Source: Geofilum rhodophaeum
GTDB lineage: Bacteria > Bacteroidota > Bacteroidia > Bacteroidales > Marinilabiliaceae
Direction of reading: 5' to 3'
Assembly: GCF_002210225.1 (NCBI RefSeq)
Contig: NZ_MWUJ01000011.1
Span: 62,001 to 126,000, forward strand
Length of the DNA stretch: 64,000 nt
The translations under genes and the position numbers were made by a program. Below, piece by piece: positions 45,752 to 55,055 of this stretch; within the stretch, counting starts at the first letter, position 1; every line of letters starts with the position of its first letter. A model generated the notes under the pieces. That model did not search any database and had not been told where the DNA came from. It worked only from the letters and a program-made list of their open reading frames with translations.

Positions 45752-45785
45752 AAAAAAGGACCTCCGATATGAAGGTCCTTTTTTG
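45752..45785. terminator. Bidirectional terminator between nhaA and the small lipoprotein
   Basis: AAAAAAGGACCT / AGGTCCTTTTTT with a nine-base loop; A and T tracts on both sides end transcription of both convergent genes. Confidence 0.92.
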
Positions 45786-45807
45786 TTTTCTTTTGCAAGA
45801 AGTCCAA

Positions 45808-46035
45808 TTACTCGGCCAACTCTTCAACTTTATCTTCAACGTTTTCGGCAGCTTCTTCAACGGCTTCTGCAGCCTCTTCAGCCACACCTTCAGCTTCTTC
45901 GATTACTGCTTCAGCTTTTTCTTCTACAGCCTCAACAGCTTCTTCAGCCTTTTTCTCTTCACTCTTGGCAGAACCTCCTGCGCAACCAGCCATTAAAAAG
46001 GCGGCAAATACAAATAATGCAAAAAACTTCTTCAT
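45808..46035 (-). CDS. Small Ala/Glu/Val-rich lipoprotein
   Basis: The protein has 75 residues. A clear lipoprotein signal (MKKFFALFVFAAFLMAGC, lipobox MAGC, Cys 18) is followed by GGSAKSEEKK and then a repetitive amphipathic helix of AEE, EAVE and EEAAE units to the end. The mature part is strongly acidic and probably forms a coiled-coil rod in the periplasm. No family is recognised with certainty; it recalls small abundant envelope lipoproteins such as Lpp only in size and helix content. It has its own promoter (46082-46111) and terminator. Confidence 0.8.
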   Translation of the reverse strand: MKKFFALFVFAAFLMAGCAGGSAKSEEKKAEEAVEAVEEKAEAVIEEAEGVAEEAAEAVEEAAENVEDKVEELAE

Positions 46036-46081
46036 GGTTTAAATGTTAAATAATGGTTAATATAGAAAAAAAACGACAAGA

Positions 46082-46111
46082 CAAATGTAGCAAGTGAAAC
46101 GCAAACGACAA
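46082..46111 (-). promoter_or_regulatory. Promoter of the small lipoprotein gene
   Basis: On the minus strand TTG, a 19-base spacer and TACATTTG fit the Bacteroidetes -33/-7 pattern. The start of transcription would be near 46075, about 40 bases before the ATG. Confidence 0.52.
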
Positions 46112-46354
46112 TGAAACAAAGGATATTTTTTGTATTAAAAATAATCAAAAAGCAAATCCATTGTATTAAAATCTATTTTGCCCTTGCTCCCATGGCCTTA
46201 ATCTATCTGATTACAAGAAAACAAATTAAGCCTGCCACCTTAGGTTAAATAAGAGTTCCCTATAAAGGCATATTTAACATTAAACAAAATATCAACCTAC
46301 AAGGCAATGCTCCAGACAAAAGAATCAAAAAGGATGCCAACAGCTCAGCCGGGT

Positions 46355-46400
46355 AAAATAAAAAAAAGGGGGGACAGTTCTACAATCCGAACTGCCCCCC
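46355..46400 (-). terminator. Terminator of the etf/acyl-CoA dehydrogenase operon
   Basis: GGGGGGACAGTTC and GAACTGCCCCCC form a long stem with one bulged base, followed on the minus strand by eight T residues. It lies 28 bases past the dehydrogenase stop. Confidence 0.9.
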
Positions 46401-46428
46401 AGAATAAAACTTCAGACATCAACCGGCA

Positions 46429-48132
46429 TTAAGGCTTAAAAAAGCCCAGATCGTCGATGGAAAACTCTGCAATGTAGGCGGCACGGGCCTTGTTCTCGGC
46501 TCTGCCGTAGCGCAAATACACTTCTGTTGAGGAACGGAATCGATCATCGCGTTCGGTATCGAGCAACAAAAGATAGCCCATAATTATGTGTCCGGCCATT
46601 TCAACGAGACGACGGGCGTGAAAATCGAGGTACTCATTGTCCTTAATTTCCACAACTTGTTTCACCGCCTTCTCATATTCCTCAGTCATACCAATAAGTA
46701 TCCTTCGGAAACCATGCAATTCCGGTTTAATAAACATCTCCTCAAATTCGCGAATACGGGCCAGATAAGCACCAGTGGTAACCCCCCGGATGGCAGCCAC
46801 CACCTGCAACTGGGTAGTCCCCTCGTAAATAGTGGTGATACGTGCATCCCGGTAAATCCGCTCAATGGGATAGTCTTTCATAAAACCACTGCCCCCGTGA
46901 ATCTGCAAAGAGTCGTAAGCCAATTGATTACAGTACTCACTGGTCATACCCTTCAATAAAGGGGTAAAGAAATCAGCCAAACGCTGATAATACTTCATAT
47001 CGGCACGTTCCTCTTTGGTGAGACTGCGTTCCTCAGCAATATGCATATAGGTTTTGTACACATCCACATACCTCGAAGTCTCGTACAACAAAGTGCGCGA
47101 GGCATCCAATTTGGCTTTCATATTGGCCAACATCTCATAAACGGCAGGAAACTGCACAATGGCCTTCCCAAACTGCTTACGCTCATCGGCATAGGCCACC
47201 GCTTCGCGATAAGCCGCTTCGGAAAGACCAACCGATTGGGCACCAATGCCCAATCGGGCGCCATTCATCAAGGCCATCACATACTTAATGAGCCCCAACT
47301 TACGGTCGCCCACCAATTCGGCCGGCGCATTCTTAAATACCAGCTCACAGGTGGGTGAGCCTTTAATGCCCATTTTGTTTTCGATACGACGGATGGTAAC
47401 CGCCTTGTGGTTGCGATCGTAAATAAACATCGACAAACCACGTCCATCGCTGGTGCCCTCTTCGCTTCGCGCCAACACCAGGGACACATGTCCGTCCCCA
47501 TTGGTAATAAAGCGTTTCACCCCATTCAGGTACCACTTCCCGTCCTTCTCATTGAGCGTAGCTTTCAGCTGCACAGCCTGCAAATCCGATCCGGCATCGG
47601 GCTCGGTCAGGTCCATAGCCGCCGTTTCCCCATTGGATATGCGGGGCAAAAAACGCGCTTTCTGGTCCTCATCGGCAAACTCATTGATGGTTTCGGCACA
47701 ATCCTGCAAGCCCCAAATATTCACAAAGCCCGCATCGGCACGCGACACAATATCGGCCGCCATAATGTAAGGAACAATCGGAAAATTCAGGCCCTCATAT
47801 TTACGTGGCAGGGTAATACCCATGAGTCCGGCCTTCACCAAGGCATCCAGATTTTCCTGTGTACCAGGGGCGTACACCACCTCATTATTTACAATCTGTG
47901 GCCCGGCGGCATCCACGCCTTCGGCATTGGGCGCCACAATATCGCCACAAATTTCGCCCACAATTTCCAGCACCTTCTCATAGCTGTCCATCGCATCCTC
48001 AAAATCGAGGGGCGCATAATCAAATTTATCTTTATCCGCAAAATCACGCTCCTTGAGCGCCACAATCTTCTTCATCAGCGGATGTTGCAGATGAAAAAGC
48101 AGATCGGGATTATCCGTGAAAAAATTAGCCAT
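46429..48132 (-). CDS. Acyl-CoA dehydrogenase
   Basis: The protein has 567 residues and oxidises (or, by reverse use, reduces) acyl-CoA with FAD, passing electrons to EtfAB. Motifs are DLTEPDAGSDL, GVKRFITNGDGH (flavin-binding strand), MGIKGSPTCELVFKNAP, and the catalytic glutamate region TTIYEGTTQLQ. A C-terminal extension of about 130 residues beyond the classical 380-residue core (from FIKPELHGFRRIL) matches the longer AcdA-type dehydrogenases in Bacteroidetes. It is the last gene of etfB-etfA-acd, 21 bases after etfA. The chain-length preference is not readable. Confidence 0.92.
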   Translation of the reverse strand: MANFFTDNPDLLFHLQHPLMKKIVALKERDFADKDKFDYAPLDFEDAMDSYEKVLEIVGEICGDIVAPNAEGVDAAGPQIVNNEVVYAPGTQENLDALVKAGLMGITLPRKYEGLNFPIVPYIMAADIVSRADAGFVNIWGLQDCAETINEFADEDQKARFLPRISNGETAAMDLTEPDAGSDLQAVQLKATLNEKDGKWYLNGVKRFITNGDGHVSLVLARSEEGTSDGRGLSMFIYDRNHKAVTIRRIENKMGIKGSPTCELVFKNAPAELVGDRKLGLIKYVMALMNGARLGIGAQSVGLSEAAYREAVAYADERKQFGKAIVQFPAVYEMLANMKAKLDASRTLLYETSRYVDVYKTYMHIAEERSLTKEERADMKYYQRLADFFTPLLKGMTSEYCNQLAYDSLQIHGGSGFMKDYPIERIYRDARITTIYEGTTQLQVVAAIRGVTTGAYLARIREFEEMFIKPELHGFRRILIGMTEEYEKAVKQVVEIKDNEYLDFHARRLVEMAGHIIMGYLLLLDTERDDRFRSSTEVYLRYGRAENKARAAYIAEFSIDDLGFFKP

Positions 48133-48153
48133 TTCTTAGTTCAGTTGAAGGTG

Positions 48154-49173
48154 CTACTTGCTGTTCTTTTTATAATACTTGATCATTTTGGGGACCACTT
48201 CCATCACATCGCCGGTGATCACATAATCGGCCATCCGGTTGATGGGCGCCATGGGGTCGTTGTTAATGGCAATGACCATGGCCGACTCTTCCATACCCGC
48301 CGTGTGCTGAATTTGGCCGGAAATACCACAAGCGATGTACAACTTAGGGCGCACCGTTACTCCGGTCTGCCCCACCTGACGATCGTGATCGGCGTACCCG
48401 GCATCTACAGCTGCGCGCGAAGCGCCCACCTCGGCACCCAACACCTCAGCCAAATCGTACAGCACCTGAAAATTTTCCTTGGACCCCATACCGTAGCCCC
48501 CTGCAACAATAATCGAAGAGTTCTTAATGTTCACCCGACTCTTCTCCATGTGTCGCTCCAGCACCTTCACCACCAAATCTTCGGGCTTCAGCAGCTTATC
48601 CACATCAATCTTCTTCACCGTCCCCTTGTGGGTGGCAGAGAAAATTTCCTTCTTCATCACCCCTTCCCTAACCGTAGCCATCTGCGGACGACAGTCGGGA
48701 TTTATAATGGTGGCCACAATGTTGCCACCAAAAGCGGGACGAATCTGATACAGCAGGTTCTTATAGGTTTTCCCTGCTTTTTTATCCTCATGATCGCCAA
48801 TCTCCAAAGCCGTACAATCGGCGGTAAGACCGCTTACCAGGGCCGAAGAAACCCTGGGCCCCAAATCACGTCCCATGGTGGTGGCACCCAATAAGCCAAT
48901 TTGAGGCTTTTCCTCACGAAACAAGGCGTTTACCACAGCCGCGTGCGGCAGGGTGGTATAGGGCGCCAGGCGAGCATCGTCTCCAATATGCACCACATCG
49001 GCGCCATAAGGAAATATTTCTTTCTCAATACCATTGAGCTGGTGCCCCAGCACAAGGGCTTCCAATTTACATTGAAGGGTAGAAGCTAAACTGCGACCTT
49101 TGGTGAGCAATTCGAGACTCACATCGGCCACCTTACCTTCTTCTATTTCGCATATTACAAATACACTGTTCAT
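48154..49173 (-). CDS. etfA: Electron transfer flavoprotein alpha subunit
   Basis: The protein has 339 residues. The C-terminal FAD domain carries VGQTGVTVRPKLYIACGISGQIQH and AINNDPMAPINRMADYVITGDV, the conserved EtfA signature, and the N-terminal domain has GATTMGRDLGPRVS. With EtfB it takes electrons from the acyl-CoA dehydrogenase encoded 21 bases downstream. Whether it bifurcates cannot be told from this sequence. Confidence 0.95.
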   Translation of the reverse strand: MNSVFVICEIEEGKVADVSLELLTKGRSLASTLQCKLEALVLGHQLNGIEKEIFPYGADVVHIGDDARLAPYTTLPHAAVVNALFREEKPQIGLLGATTMGRDLGPRVSSALVSGLTADCTALEIGDHEDKKAGKTYKNLLYQIRPAFGGNIVATIINPDCRPQMATVREGVMKKEIFSATHKGTVKKIDVDKLLKPEDLVVKVLERHMEKSRVNIKNSSIIVAGGYGMGSKENFQVLYDLAEVLGAEVGASRAAVDAGYADHDRQVGQTGVTVRPKLYIACGISGQIQHTAGMEESAMVIAINNDPMAPINRMADYVITGDVMEVVPKMIKYYKKNSK

Positions 49174-49199
49174 AGTCTGTATAATTTATCCGGTACTAC

Positions 49200-50072
49200 C
49201 TAACCAATGGTGTGATTGGCCATCAACTCTTTTACTAAACCCTCCACATCGGCATCGGAGGTCGTCAACACTTTAGCTTCCTTGGCCTGGAAAACCACAT
49301 TCTCAATGCTCTTCACCTTGGTGGGCGAACCACTCAAACCCAACCATTTGGCATCGGTCTCCACATCATTCACACTCCACTCCTGAATATTCAGGTAGGG
49401 CCGGTCGGCCGACAAATCAATATAATCCTCGGCCTTGGCATGCCGTTCCGAAATGGTCAGTGCATGCTTGTACTTCATCAGCAACTTGGCCGCCCGGGGG
49501 CGACAAGGTGGTGCTGAACTATTCACAGTAATCACCGAAGGCAGCGGTGTTTCCACCGTCTCCACGCCTCTTTCGAGTCGACGTTTGATAGTAATTTTAC
49601 CCTTCTCAACCTTCAACACCTCCTCGGCATAAGTAACCTGGGGCAAGTGCAGCTTTTCGGCCACCTGCGGTCCCACCTGAGCGGTATCCCCGTCAATGGC
49701 CTGACGACCGGCAATGATTAAATCGTAATCAGCGATTTTTCGTATGGCACAAGCCAGGGCATAAGAGGTGGCCAGGGTATCCGAACCGGCAAAAGCCCTA
49801 TCGGTCAACAAGAACCCGTTATCGGCACCGCGAAACAGACCTTCGCGTATGATGTCTGCTGCCCGGCCCGGTCCCATGGTTAACAAAGTTACGGTGCTGT
49901 CCTTATACTTATCCTTCAAACGCAAGGCCTGTTCCAGCGCATTCAAATCCTCCGGATTGAAAATGGCCGCAAGCGCAGCACGGTTAACCGTGCCATCGGC
50001 TTTCATAGCGTCCTTACCCACATTGCGCGTATCGGGTACCTGCTTGGCAAGGACAATGATTTTTAATCCCAT
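49200..50072 (-). CDS. etfB: Electron transfer flavoprotein beta subunit
   Basis: The protein has 290 residues. It starts MGLKIIVLAKQVPDTRNVG, has NPEDLNALEQALRLKD, the loop DLIIAGRQAIDGDTAQVGPQVAEKL, and a C-terminal arm. The GRQAxDGDTAQVGP segment binds the second nucleotide (AMP or FAD). It opens the etfB-etfA-acd operon. A good -7 box precedes it (50110-50117). Confidence 0.95.
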   Translation of the reverse strand: MGLKIIVLAKQVPDTRNVGKDAMKADGTVNRAALAAIFNPEDLNALEQALRLKDKYKDSTVTLLTMGPGRAADIIREGLFRGADNGFLLTDRAFAGSDTLATSYALACAIRKIADYDLIIAGRQAIDGDTAQVGPQVAEKLHLPQVTYAEEVLKVEKGKITIKRRLERGVETVETPLPSVITVNSSAPPCRPRAAKLLMKYKHALTISERHAKAEDYIDLSADRPYLNIQEWSVNDVETDAKWLGLSGSPTKVKSIENVVFQAKEAKVLTTSDADVEGLVKELMANHTIG

Positions 50073-50109
50073 TTTATAAAGTTTAGTAGATTTTAGATTT
50101 TTGCATCAA

Positions 50110-50143
50110 CAAATATAACAAAAGTTAAGAAGGAGACGACAAA
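50110..50143 (-). promoter_or_regulatory. Promoter of the etfBA-acd operon
   Basis: On the minus strand TTTG (50143-50140) and TATATTTG (50117-50110) are 22 bases apart, a little long for the family pattern. The leader would be about 30 bases. Confidence 0.42.
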
Positions 50144-50199
50144 CAAAACCACCTTAGAATTGTTATATAATATTGACTTGTGCCGAAAAAAGGAACGAT

Positions 50200-50673
50200 A
50201 TGTGGAAAAAAACAACACTTTTGCTGGGTGCGCTTTTGTCGCTTGTGCCCTTAGCGGCACAGAATAAGCATGTAACTCACCAAAACGATACCACCATGCA
50301 AAAATTTGAATTTCGCATGCTCAGTCCCGAAGAAGAGCGGGTAATTATAGACAAGGGAACAGAAAGACCTTTTTCAGGAGAATACTACCTGCATAGTGAA
50401 CAAGGAACCTATGCCTGTAAACAATGCGGGGCACACCTCTACAGGAGCAACGACAAATTTGATGCCCACTGCGGGTGGCCCTCCTTCGACGATACCATTG
50501 AAGGAGCCGTAGAGAGGATTCCCGATGCCGACGGAAGAAGAACAGAGATCATTTGTGCCCGTTGTAAAGGACATTTGGGGCATGTGTTTACCGGAGAACG
50601 GTTTACCCAAAAAGACACCAGACACTGCGTCAACAGCATCTCACTAATATTTATACCCGATAAAGAAGACTAA
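50200..50673 (+). CDS. msrB: Exported peptide methionine (R)-S-oxide reductase MsrB
   Basis: The protein has 157 residues from the ATG in front of [14 protein letters not shown]; an earlier start at 50173 adds nine residues and would spoil the signal peptide. The purine-rich AGGAACG lies just before the chosen ATG. The signal peptide ends near PLAAQ, so the enzyme works in the periplasm. The MsrB fold shows two zinc CxxC pairs (CKQC and CARC), GWPSFDD, GHLGHVF and the catalytic Cys in RHCVNSIS. It repairs methionine R-sulfoxide in envelope proteins. It overlaps the convergent CTD-protein gene by 4 bases. Confidence 0.93.
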   Translation: MWKKTTLLLGALLSLVPLAAQNKHVTHQNDTTMQKFEFRMLSPEEERVIIDKGTERPFSGEYYLHSEQGTYACKQCGAHLYRSNDKFDAHCGWPSFDDTIEGAVERIPDADGRRTEIICARCKGHLGHVFTGERFTQKDTRHCVNSISLIFIPDKED

Positions 50674-51020
50674 GGCAGCATCACTTTAATGGTAGCAGCT
50701 TCAGCCCCTGGAGCCGGTGTAAAACGAAAAAGATAAATACCCTTTCGCAGGGCGCTGCGCTCCATTCGATAAATGCTGGTGCCTTCCGCCACTTTTTGAT
50801 TCAAGACCTCCCTGCCTGTAAGATCAAACAATTGCACCTGCCAGGCTCCCTCTATAGGGTTTTGCATCACCAACTCTCCGGTATAGGGATCAGTAAAAAC
50901 CTTTACCTGATTTTCCTCTATACTATTGCCGGCTTGAACGTCCAGTGCAAAAAACTCCCAAAGTCCCAACAGTACACAAAAAAACAAAAGCTTACGAACT
51001 GCGGTAAAAACTTGCTTCAT
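50670..51020 (-). CDS. Short exported protein consisting of a type IX secretion sorting-like domain
   Basis: The protein has 116 residues: signal peptide (about 1-30), a short linker, then about 75 residues matching a type A T9SS C-terminal domain: [54 protein letters not shown]. Normally this domain sits at the end of a large exported protein; here there is almost nothing in front of it. It may be a remnant, a small cell-surface protein, or an accessory factor. It is separated from the peptidase gene by 72 bases on the same strand. Confidence 0.75.
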   Translation of the reverse strand: MKQVFTAVRKLLFFCVLLGLWEFFALDVQAGNSIEENQVKVFTDPYTGELVMQNPIEGAWQVQLFDLTGREVLNQKVAEGTSIYRMERSALRKGIYLFRFTPAPGAEAATIKVMLP

Positions 51021-51092
51021 AACTCCCCTCCCATAAATCTAGTATTATCTACCCAAAAGGTCCTCGTATCTTTCCAACAGAAATCGTGCCGC

Positions 51093-51755
51093 TCAAATAA
51101 CCAAACGGTGATCCTGCAACACCCCGTCCTCCTCCAAATCTAAAAAAATCTCGACAGGCGTCATGTACACCTCGCGCTTAAACTCTTTGTAAGCCTCACT
51201 GGCCTCAGACTCTTCCATAACAAAATGCGCCCACAGTAAGAGATAGGTTTCCAGTCCAGCCTTCAGCACCATACGATCAATCTCCCATTCGAAACGCGTC
51301 TTTCCGCGTTGCGACAAATACTGCCAGCCTCTTTGTGCCACCCCCAAAACATTACGCCCACGATAATCCTTAATGTGCATCAACTCATGCAAAACCAAGC
51401 CCAATCTGGCTCCTACCGGCACCTCCTGTAAAAGAACGCCATCAAAATTTACATTGGTATTAATTTCGATAACATAACTGCGTTGATCACGACTTCGGAA
51501 AAGCATACTTCCCAAAACAGGGCGCGCCGCCATGGTGGTCGACAACGACCGTTCTCTTACACAGATGCGTTCTTGCTGCAAATCGGGAACCAATTCAGCC
51601 GCTGCAGCAAAAAGTGAACAATAGGCCTCAGGTACCTCCCACGAAGTCGGCAAGGCACCACAGAAGTCGGTCATTGCAACTTCAGTCGGCTCCGCAGCCC
51701 ACATAAAAGTCCTCAAACCCAAAAACAAAGCAGCTGTTGTCCAAATTTTCCGCAT
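51093..51755 (-). CDS. Exported HExxH putative metalloprotease
   Basis: The protein has 220 residues with a signal peptide (about 1-20). The motif HELMH (123-127) in LGLVLHELMHIKDYRGRN and a later acidic helix (TRFEWEIDRMVLKAG, about 153-167) that could supply a glutamate zinc ligand suggest a minimal metallopeptidase. No known family is recognised beyond the zincin pattern. Cysteines at about 32, 46 and 65 may form disulphides. It lies upstream of the CTD-only gene and downstream of the MsbA-like gene on the same strand; a functional link is not shown. Confidence 0.62.
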   Translation of the reverse strand: MRKIWTTAALFLGLRTFMWAAEPTEVAMTDFCGALPTSWEVPEAYCSLFAAAAELVPDLQQERICVRERSLSTTMAARPVLGSMLFRSRDQRSYVIEINTNVNFDGVLLQEVPVGARLGLVLHELMHIKDYRGRNVLGVAQRGWQYLSQRGKTRFEWEIDRMVLKAGLETYLLLWAHFVMEESEASEAYKEFKREVYMTPVEIFLDLEEDGVLQDHRLVI

Positions 51756-51802
51756 AGCAACATATTGTAAAACCTATACGTCGCCCTCAAGCTAAAAGTT
51801 TC

Positions 51803-53647
51803 CTAATCACGCATTTGCAAACCGTGCAATTTCTTATAAACCCCATCAGCAGCCAGCAGCGCCTCATGCGTTCCCCTTTCCACAATCTCGCCCTCATGAA
51901 ATACGCAAATCAAATCTGCATTTCGGACGGTGGACAAACGGTGCGCAATGACAATCGACGTACGATTGGCCATCAAATTTTCCAAGGCTTGCTGAACCAG
52001 AAGTTCCGATTCGGTATCGAGGGCCGAAGTAGCCTCATCCAGAATTAAGATGGGCGGATTCTTAAGCACTGCCCGGGCAATACTCAGGCGTTGACGCTGA
52101 CCACCGGAAAGCTTTCCGCCCCGATCACCAATTAGCGTTTGATACCCGTCTTCCGTTTCCATAATGAAATCGTGCGCATTGGCCACCTTGGCCGCAGCCT
52201 CCACTTCCTCCGGAGCAGCACTGTCCACCCCAAAAACAATATTATTGTAAATCGTATCGTTGAAAAGAATGGCCTCCTGATTCACATTGCCCATCAAATC
52301 CCGCAGGTCATGAATTTTCAAATCACGAATATCCACCCCGTCGATACAGATGCTGCCCTGCTGAATGTCGTACAAGCGCGGCAGCAAATCGACAAAGGTC
52401 GATTTGCCGCTGCCCGACTGCCCCACCAGTGCAATGGTCTTGCCTTTGGGAATCTCGAGGCGCACCTTCTTCAAAACAGGCCTATCGTGATAAGCGAAAG
52501 TTACGTCGCGGTATTCGATGCTGTGCTCCAGGGTATTCACCGTCCGGGCATCCTCCTTTTCCTTAATACTCACATCGGCTTTCAGCACCATATCAATGCG
52601 GTCGTAGGCGGCCAAACCTTTCTGAATACTAAAAAAACCCTGCGAAAAGGCCTTAGCGGGTTGAATGATCAAGTAAAAAACACCCACATAGGACATAAAG
52701 GTAGCCGGGTCAAGGTGATTATCCGTACTCAAAATAAGTGTGCCACCAAACCAAACCACCATCACCATAACTATGGTACCCAGCAATTCGCTCACCGGAT
52801 GGGCCAACTCCCTTCGGCGCATCAAACGATTCATAATATGGCGGTAATCCTCAATTTCATGCGAATAGCGTTCGTTCATCCGCTTTTCGGCATTAAAAGC
52901 TTTAATAATCCGCAAACCCGAAAGGGTTTCTTCCAGCACACCCAGAATTACCCCCATTTTCTCCTGACCGCGTTTTGACTTCTTTTTCAAACTCTTACCA
53001 ATGCGACCAATAATAAAGCCGGCTATCGGCAACATGACCATCACAAAAAGGGTAAGCTCCACACTAAAGATCAACAGAGTAACCAGATATACCACAATCA
53101 GTACCGGATTCTTCAACACCAAATCGAGTGAGGCCATAATGGAATTTTCCACCTCCTGCACGTCTCCGGTCGACCGCGAGATGATATCCCCCTTGCGCTC
53201 CGAACTGAAAAAAGCCATCGGAAGGGCCAAAATTTTATCGTACAACAAGCGACGTAAATCGCGTACCACCCCATTTCGCAGTCCCACACTCGTATACGAA
53301 GCCAAATAGGTGGTCCCCACTTTTAAAAAGGTAGCCACAACCAAAAACACCCCAACAAACAAGAGCGCCCAACCGGGGCCATACTCATCCTTATATAAGG
53401 TAATGAAGTAATAAAGGTTGTTTTGCAGTGCCGAAACATCAAAATTGAACGGAAAAAATGAAACCGCATTGGCCTGGAATTCATAGACCTTACTCTCCAT
53501 TTGAAAGATAATCTGCAGAATCGGAATAATCAGGGCGACAGAAAACACCGCAAAAAGGGCACTCAACAAGTTAAAAACAAAGTTAAGACCCAGCAAATGT
53601 TTGTAGGGACGAAGAAAACGCCAGGCAATCTTAAAAAACTCCTTCAT
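51803..53647 (-). CDS. ABC transporter with fused membrane and ATPase domains, MsbA-like
   Basis: The protein has 614 residues: six membrane helices in an exporter-type transmembrane domain (1-335), then an ATPase domain with Walker A GQSGSGKST, signature LSGGQRQR, Walker B LILDEATSALD and switch His in AHRLST. The architecture is that of MsbA-type lipid A or lipid exporters. Such transporters also move drugs or peptides, so the substrate is inferred. It follows purB by 52 bases, with a terminator between. Confidence 0.9.
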   Translation of the reverse strand: MKEFFKIAWRFLRPYKHLLGLNFVFNLLSALFAVFSVALIIPILQIIFQMESKVYEFQANAVSFFPFNFDVSALQNNLYYFITLYKDEYGPGWALLFVGVFLVVATFLKVGTTYLASYTSVGLRNGVVRDLRRLLYDKILALPMAFFSSERKGDIISRSTGDVQEVENSIMASLDLVLKNPVLIVVYLVTLLIFSVELTLFVMVMLPIAGFIIGRIGKSLKKKSKRGQEKMGVILGVLEETLSGLRIIKAFNAEKRMNERYSHEIEDYRHIMNRLMRRRELAHPVSELLGTIVMVMVVWFGGTLILSTDNHLDPATFMSYVGVFYLIIQPAKAFSQGFFSIQKGLAAYDRIDMVLKADVSIKEKEDARTVNTLEHSIEYRDVTFAYHDRPVLKKVRLEIPKGKTIALVGQSGSGKSTFVDLLPRLYDIQQGSICIDGVDIRDLKIHDLRDLMGNVNQEAILFNDTIYNNIVFGVDSAAPEEVEAAAKVANAHDFIMETEDGYQTLIGDRGGKLSGGQRQRLSIARAVLKNPPILILDEATSALDTESELLVQQALENLMANRTSIVIAHRLSTVRNADLICVFHEGEIVERGTHEALLAADGVYKKLHGLQMRD

Positions 53648-53662
53648 AGAAATGAGGCTTTA

Positions 53663-53694
53663 TAAAATAAGCCCGGGCTACAGTGCCCGGGCCT
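53663..53694 (-). terminator. Terminator after purB
   Basis: GCCCGGGC and GCCCGGGC form a GC-rich eight-base self-complementary stem with a short loop. On the minus strand it is followed by TTATTTTATAAAG, a moderate T tract. It lies just past the purB stop. Confidence 0.7.
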
Positions 53695-53699
53695 TTATG

Positions 53700-55055
53700 T
53701 TAATACAAATCAACCCCGGTGTAAGACGAGGGGCTCAAGCGACGCAATTCTTCCTTCACTGTCTCCGAGACCTCCAATGTTTCCACAAACGCAGCTATGG
53801 CAGGACCGTCGATTACAGTATTGGTACGCGTCAGTTCTTTAAGCGCTTCATAAGGATTGGGGTAAGCCTCTCTGCGCAAAATGGTTTGTATGCCTTCGGC
53901 AACAACCGCCCAATTGTTTTCCAGGTCGCGCTGAATCGCCTTCTCATTCAGCAAGAGCTTACTCAAACCTTTTTGAATGGACTTAATGGCCAAAACGGTA
54001 TGGCCCAGCGGCACACCAATATTACGCAACACCGTACTGTCGGTCAGGTCGCGTTGCAAACGTGAAACGGGCAATTTGGCAGCAAGATGCTCAAACAAAG
54101 CATTGGCTATTCCCAGGTTGCCCTCCGCATTTTCAAAATCGATGGGATTCACCTTATGCGGCATAGCACTGGAGCCCACTTCGCCCTTCTTAATTTTCTG
54201 CTTGAAATACTCCATCATAATGTAGGTCCACATATCGCGACTCAAATCCAGCATGATGGTGTTGATGCGCTTAAAATTATCGAAGGAAGCCGCCAGATTG
54301 TCGTAGTTACTAATCTGCGTAGTCAACTGCTCCCGCTCCAACTTAAGAGCATCGTTCAAAAAACTGTTGCCGAAAGCCACCCAGTCGATCTGCGGATAAG
54401 CCGCATGATGCGCATTAAAGTTACCCGTGGCTCCTCCAAACTTGGCCGAACAGGGAATGCCTTTGAGCAGATTCAACTGCGTATTCAAGCGCTCTACAAA
54501 TACCCTGATTTCCTTACCCAGACGGGTGGGTGAAGCCGGCTGACCGTGTGTTTTAGCCAACATAGCCACCTCACGCCAGTCCTCCGCCAGCTGATCCAGC
54601 GAAGCAATCAGCTCCTCCAGCAGCGGATAATAAATATCGTGTACCGCATCCCGCAAGGAAGCAGGTACTGCCGTATTATTGATGTCCTGAGAAGTCAGTC
54701 CAAAATGAATAAACTCCTTATAAGCCTCCAGCTTCAGCAGGTCAAAACGCTCCTTAATGAAATATTCTACCGCCTTAACATCGTGGTTGGTCACCGCCTC
54801 AATACCCTTCACTTTCTCGGCATCTTCCAGGGTGAAATCTTTATATATCTTACGCAAATCACCGTACAAGGCCTTTTCGAAACCACTCAACTGTGGCAAA
54901 GGCAATTCACAAAGCGAAATAAAATATTCGATTTCGACCATCACCCGGTAGCGAATGAGGGCATATTCCGAAAAATACAAGGCCAGTCCGTCCACTTTAT
55001 CGCGGTAGCGGCCATCAATGGGAGAAATTGCAGTAAGCAACTGAATGTTGAGCAT
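53700..55055 (-). CDS. purB: Adenylosuccinate lyase
   Basis: The protein has 451 residues from MLNIQLLTAISPIDGRYR; a longer start at 55082 adds nine residues. It catalyses two beta-eliminations in purine synthesis, on SAICAR and adenylosuccinate. Motifs include SPIDGRYRDKV near the N-terminus, TSQDINNTA, KTHGQPASPT, and the fumarase-family signature SSAMPHKVNPIDFENAEGN with the mobile catalytic loop. It resembles the long E. coli-type PurB. The upstream -7-like box TAACTTTG (minus strand, 55080-55087) lacks a convincing -33. Divergent from the NfeD gene. Confidence 0.95.
   Translation of the reverse strand: MLNIQLLTAISPIDGRYRDKVDGLALYFSEYALIRYRVMVEIEYFISLCELPLPQLSGFEKALYGDLRKIYKDFTLEDAEKVKGIEAVTNHDVKAVEYFIKERFDLLKLEAYKEFIHFGLTSQDINNTAVPASLRDAVHDIYYPLLEELIASLDQLAEDWREVAMLAKTHGQPASPTRLGKEIRVFVERLNTQLNLLKGIPCSAKFGGATGNFNAHHAAYPQIDWVAFGNSFLNDALKLEREQLTTQISNYDNLAASFDNFKRINTIMLDLSRDMWTYIMMEYFKQKIKKGEVGSSAMPHKVNPIDFENAEGNLGIANALFEHLAAKLPVSRLQRDLTDSTVLRNIGVPLGHTVLAIKSIQKGLSKLLLNEKAIQRDLENNWAVVAEGIQTILRREAYPNPYEALKELTRTNTVIDGPAIAAFVETLEVSETVKEELRRLSPSSYTGVDLY

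Larger units (their letters stand above)
46036..46428. other. AT-rich intergenic region
   Basis: 393 bases between the small lipoprotein start and the acyl-CoA dehydrogenase stop. It holds the lipoprotein promoter (46082-46111) and the dehydrogenase terminator (46355-46400). The middle part, about 46115-46350, is AT-rich and no coding frame or structure was recognised. Confidence 0.6.

Noticed and set aside
47407-48894. A 495-residue plus-strand open frame opposite the acyl-CoA dehydrogenase and etfA genes
   Set aside because: It is a shadow of two well-supported genes, is rich in His and Ile from the antisense codon bias, has no domain and no ribosome site or promoter in the expected place.
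52139-52978. A 279-residue plus-strand open frame opposite the MsbA-like gene
   Set aside because: Its sequence is the antisense of conserved ABC transporter motifs and shows no family features of its own.
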